Assembly: GCF_025499425.1 (NCBI RefSeq)
Contig: NZ_JAIMCB010000023.1
Coordinates: 1 to 51,727 of the forward strand
Direction: 5' to 3'
Source of the DNA: Acidiferrimicrobium sp. IK
GTDB lineage: Bacteria; Actinomycetota; Acidimicrobiia; Acidimicrobiales; Palsa-688
Length of the DNA stretch: 51,727 bases
Under the pieces are notes generated by a model. The model saw only the letters and a list, made by a program, of their open reading frames with translations. It did not search any database and was not told the origin of the DNA. Below, piece after piece: positions 49,877 to 51,727 of the stretch; position 1 is the stretch's first letter; the number at the start of each line of letters is the position of its first letter. Position numbers and translations under genes: made by a program.

Positions 49877-50737
49877 GTGAGGGCTGTGCTCGAGGCGGGG
49901 TTGGGGCCGGTGGAGCGTATGCATGTCGTGAAGCGCGGCTATACGCACAACGATCGGGTGGTGGCGACCCTCAGGGATGGTCGCTCCGTGTTCGCCAAGC
50001 GGGCGGTCGACGCGATGACAGCCGGTTGGCTCCGCCGAGAGCACCGGATGTACGAGGCCCTTCGGGATGAGCGCTTCGTCCCGGACGTTGTTGCCTGGGT
50101 CGAAGACGACCTACCGATCCTGGTCCTCGAAGACCTCTCGGACGCGATCTGGCCACCTCCGTGGGACAGGGCGCAGGTCGAAGCGGTTCTCTCAGTCCTC
50201 ACTGATCTTGCCCAATGTCGGGCACCCGACGGACTTCCCCGGCTCGTCGACGGCGAGCAGCCCGACGAAGGATGGCATCGCGTCTTGGCCGAGCCGTCCG
50301 AGTTTCTATCCCTCGATGTGTGCGCCGTCGACTGGCTGGAACACGCCGGACCCCTGTTGTGCGCAGCCGCCGCGGCAGCTCCCCTTGCCGGGCGCGCCCT
50401 TCTGCACTGCGATGTAAGAAGCGACAACCTCTGCTTCCGCAGAGGGGCGGCCCTGCTGGTCGACTGGAACCTCGCCAGCATCGGCAACCCGCAACTCGAC
50501 GTGGCCTTTTGGCTACCAAGCCTGGCTGCCGAGAACGGGCCACCCCCGGAGAGCGTCCTACCCGACTGCCCACCGGAGCTGGCCGCCTACGTCAGCGGGT
50601 TCTTCGCTTGCCGCGCCGGCCAGGCAGAGATCCCTCATGCCCCGTTGGTTCGGCAAGTCCAACGTCAACAGCTACAGACCGCCCTGCCGTGGGCGGCACG
50701 CGCCCTTAATCTCCCCTCGCCCGTGCCACACCGCTAA
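49877..50737 (+). CDS. Aminoglycoside-phosphotransferase-like kinase
   Basis: About 286 aa. FAKRAVDAMTAGWLRREHRM gives the ATP-binding Lys and helix Glu, ILVLEDLSDAIWPPPW the hinge, LLHCDVRSDNLCFRRG the catalytic loop (HxDxxxxN) and LLVDWNLASIGNPQLDVAFW the metal-binding Asp. This is the APH/choline kinase fold; the substrate may be an antibiotic, a small metabolite or a sugar and is not known. The start is uncertain: GTG 49877 fits the domain start, while an in-frame ATG at 49799 has no support. It is flanked by TA loci. Confidence 0.87.
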   Translation: MRAVLEAGLGPVERMHVVKRGYTHNDRVVATLRDGRSVFAKRAVDAMTAGWLRREHRMYEALRDERFVPDVVAWVEDDLPILVLEDLSDAIWPPPWDRAQVEAVLSVLTDLAQCRAPDGLPRLVDGEQPDEGWHRVLAEPSEFLSLDVCAVDWLEHAGPLLCAAAAAAPLAGRALLHCDVRSDNLCFRRGAALLVDWNLASIGNPQLDVAFWLPSLAAENGPPPESVLPDCPPELAAYVSGFFACRAGQAEIPHAPLVRQVQRQQLQTALPWAARALNLPSPVPHR

Positions 50738-50833
50738 CCGGCGATCGAGGATGCTCGCAGCGATCGTGGTCCTCGGACTTCGGGGACGAATTCTCGTGAC
50801 GTTTAGGGACAGGGCCGGGAGCTATGCGAAGTC

Positions 50834-51244
50834 TCAGACCGGGGCGACGCGCACGTTCGGGTAATCCGAGGCAAGGCGTTCGAGGTCGGCTGGATCGTGG
50901 GTGAGGATTAGCCCGCCGCCGAGCCGGATGGCGGTGGCCACTACCAGCGCATCGACGGCCATCTCGCTGCCCGCGCCGATGGAAGCCAACAGGTGGCCGG
51001 CAAGGCGCGCGATGCGAACACCGGTCGTGATCACTCGCGCGTAGCCCCGACCCAGTTCGAGGTCGATCGCTTCGTCGGTTCCACCGCCGCGGTAGAGCTC
51101 CACCAGGGTCGCCGACGGTACCCGAATCGGCTCGGACCGTTCCTGAGCCGAGCGCAGTGCTGCTCGCACTCGTCGGTGACGCTCCGGGGCCAACCGAGGT
51201 CGGGCGAGAGCCGACAGAGCCTCGCTGTCCAATATCAGGGCCAC
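50834..51244 (-). CDS. PIN-domain toxin (VapC-like)
   Basis: A 136-aa protein starting GTG 51244. LILDSEALSAL carries the first Asp, SATLVELYRGG the Glu, MAVDALVVATAIRLG the third acid, and THDPADLERLASDY the last one. This is a canonical PIN set. It overlaps the antitoxin gene by 10 nt and looks intact. Confidence 0.9.
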   Translation of the reverse strand: MALILDSEALSALARPRLAPERHRRVRAALRSAQERSEPIRVPSATLVELYRGGGTDEAIDLELGRGYARVITTGVRIARLAGHLLASIGAGSEMAVDALVVATAIRLGGGLILTHDPADLERLASDYPNVRVAPV

Positions 51245-51450
51245 AGGCGATCGAACTCTTCCACCATCTCGGTGGGAACGGCGCCGAACTCGGCATCGAG
51301 GTCGTCCAGGTACCGGCTGAGCGAGTCCCGCTCCAGTTCGTGCTCGACCGCACGAGCCACGAAGCCGCTCAGCCCGCGACCGCCTACGTGCTCTTCAACG
51401 CGCTCCGCAAGGTCTTCATCGATGCTCACTGACCACTTTCGAACGGCCAC
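51235..51450 (-). CDS. Ribbon-helix-helix antitoxin (VapB-like)
   Basis: A 71-aa protein: AVRKWSVSIDEDLAERVEEH and GLSGFVARAVEHELERDSLS form the ribbon-helix-helix; the end is acidic (YLDDLDAEFGAVPTEMVEEF). The GTG at 51450 follows the -10 TAGGAT by 7 nt. It overlaps the PIN gene. Confidence 0.88.
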   Translation of the reverse strand: MAVRKWSVSIDEDLAERVEEHVGGRGLSGFVARAVEHELERDSLSRYLDDLDAEFGAVPTEMVEEFDRLWP

Positions 51451-51457
51451 GACAAGA

Positions 51458-51474
51458 ATCCTACCAGAGTAGGA
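51458..51474 (-). promoter_or_regulatory. Operator-like inverted repeat over the -10 of the antitoxin gene
   Basis: TCCTAC (51459-51464) and GTAGGA (51469-51474) are perfect arms separated by CAGA. On the minus strand the -10 TAGGAT (51463-51458) overlaps one arm and lies 7 nt before the GTG start. This resembles the layout at 27205 and 31384. Confidence 0.65.
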
Positions 51475-51612
51475 ATCGGTTGCCCGAGGGACCGACCCAA
51501 CACTGGCGAGCCTGTCCCACGGCCGGCGTTGGAGGGCACCCTTGGAATTGAGATATCGGGATGGTCCGGGTGAGTCTTATGAGATGGTGCGTCCTGTGCC
51601 ACATGGCTGTGG

Positions 51613-51618
51613 TACAGT
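51613..51618 (+). promoter_or_regulatory. -10 box for a leaderless antitoxin transcript
   Basis: TACAGT at 51613-51618 ends 6 nt before the ATG at 51625. A small palindrome CTGT-GGT-ACAG (51607-51617) overlaps it. Confidence 0.5.
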
Positions 51619-51624
51619 TGGCTC

Positions 51625-51727
51625 ATGAGGAATGAGAAGGCCATCGAGCAGATCACCCGCTTGCTCGACAGCTCAGAGGTAGAGACCACCAACACGTCGA
51701 TGCGTCTGCCGGTCGCTCTTCGGGACG
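51625..51727 (+). CDS. Probable antitoxin gene, partial at the window edge
   Basis: The ATG at 51625 opens a frame MRNEKAIEQITRLLDSSEVE, then TTNTSMRLPVALRD up to the edge. The last stretch looks like the start of a ribbon-helix-helix strand after a helical leader. Only 34 codons are visible. It follows the same promoter pattern as the other antitoxins, so a further TA pair probably continues beyond the window. Confidence 0.55.
   Translation, partial: MRNEKAIEQITRLLDSSEVETTNTSMRLPVALRD

Overview
The window is high-GC DNA from an actinobacterium. GC-rich third positions, frequent GTG starts, -10 boxes of TANNNT type placed for leaderless transcripts, a bacterial tyrosine kinase ending in a Tyr/Gly tail, a DUF4012 protein and an LPXTG-like LAFTG anchor all fit Actinomycetota. 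An uncultured or acidimicrobial lineage is possible, but this is inference. I found no tRNA, rRNA or CRISPR array.

Region 1 (about 0.6-22.3 kb) is a surface-polysaccharide locus. Most of it is one minus-strand run from asnB (16486) down to a methyltransferase (3552). It contains an asparagine synthase, a CapD/PglF-type sugar dehydratase, a WecA/TagO-like phosphoglycosyl transferase, a WecB epimerase, a GT4 glycosyltransferase, a two-domain oxidoreductase, an NAD-dependent epimerase, a heparinase II/III-like protein and a methyltransferase. Several junctions are 4-nt ATGA overlaps, so translation is probably coupled. Divergent from asnB are the Wzz/BY-kinase and a RodZ-C-like protein. A DUF4012 membrane protein, a LAFTG surface protein and a membrane protein that may be the polymerase flank the cluster. 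A low-molecular-weight tyrosine phosphatase at 22.5 kb is the natural partner of the kinase. Together they suggest lipid-linked assembly and phospho-regulated export of an amino-sugar or uronate-containing glycan.

Region 2 (22.5-29.6 kb) holds a decayed PAS-GGDEF-EAL gene split by a complete IS66-family element with perfect 8-bp target duplications, a MazEF-like pair, a frameshifted RibD-C/DHFR-like gene and a secreted lipase.

Region 3 (27.2 kb to the end) is a plasticity zone crowded with type II toxin-antitoxin (TA) loci: RHH/MazF, RHH/PIN, a decayed RelE locus, a decayed Phd/VapC locus, orphan RHH genes, and three paralogous pairs of an AbrB-type antitoxin with an unfamiliar partner that may be an undescribed toxin family. 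Between them lie IS21, IS66 and integrase debris, a 951-aa SEC-C protein, a four-gene minus-strand operon of unknown function, an ArsR/SRPBCC/RibD-C operon with twin operators, and a phosphotransferase. The most striking structure is nested: a group II intron (43224-45378) sits in frame inside an IS30 transposase gene, and that IS30 itself sits inside a degenerate IS66 element next to a truncated integrase. Many antitoxin genes begin 5-8 nt after a -10 box, often with an inverted repeat whose arm includes the start codon, which suggests leaderless and autoregulated transcription.
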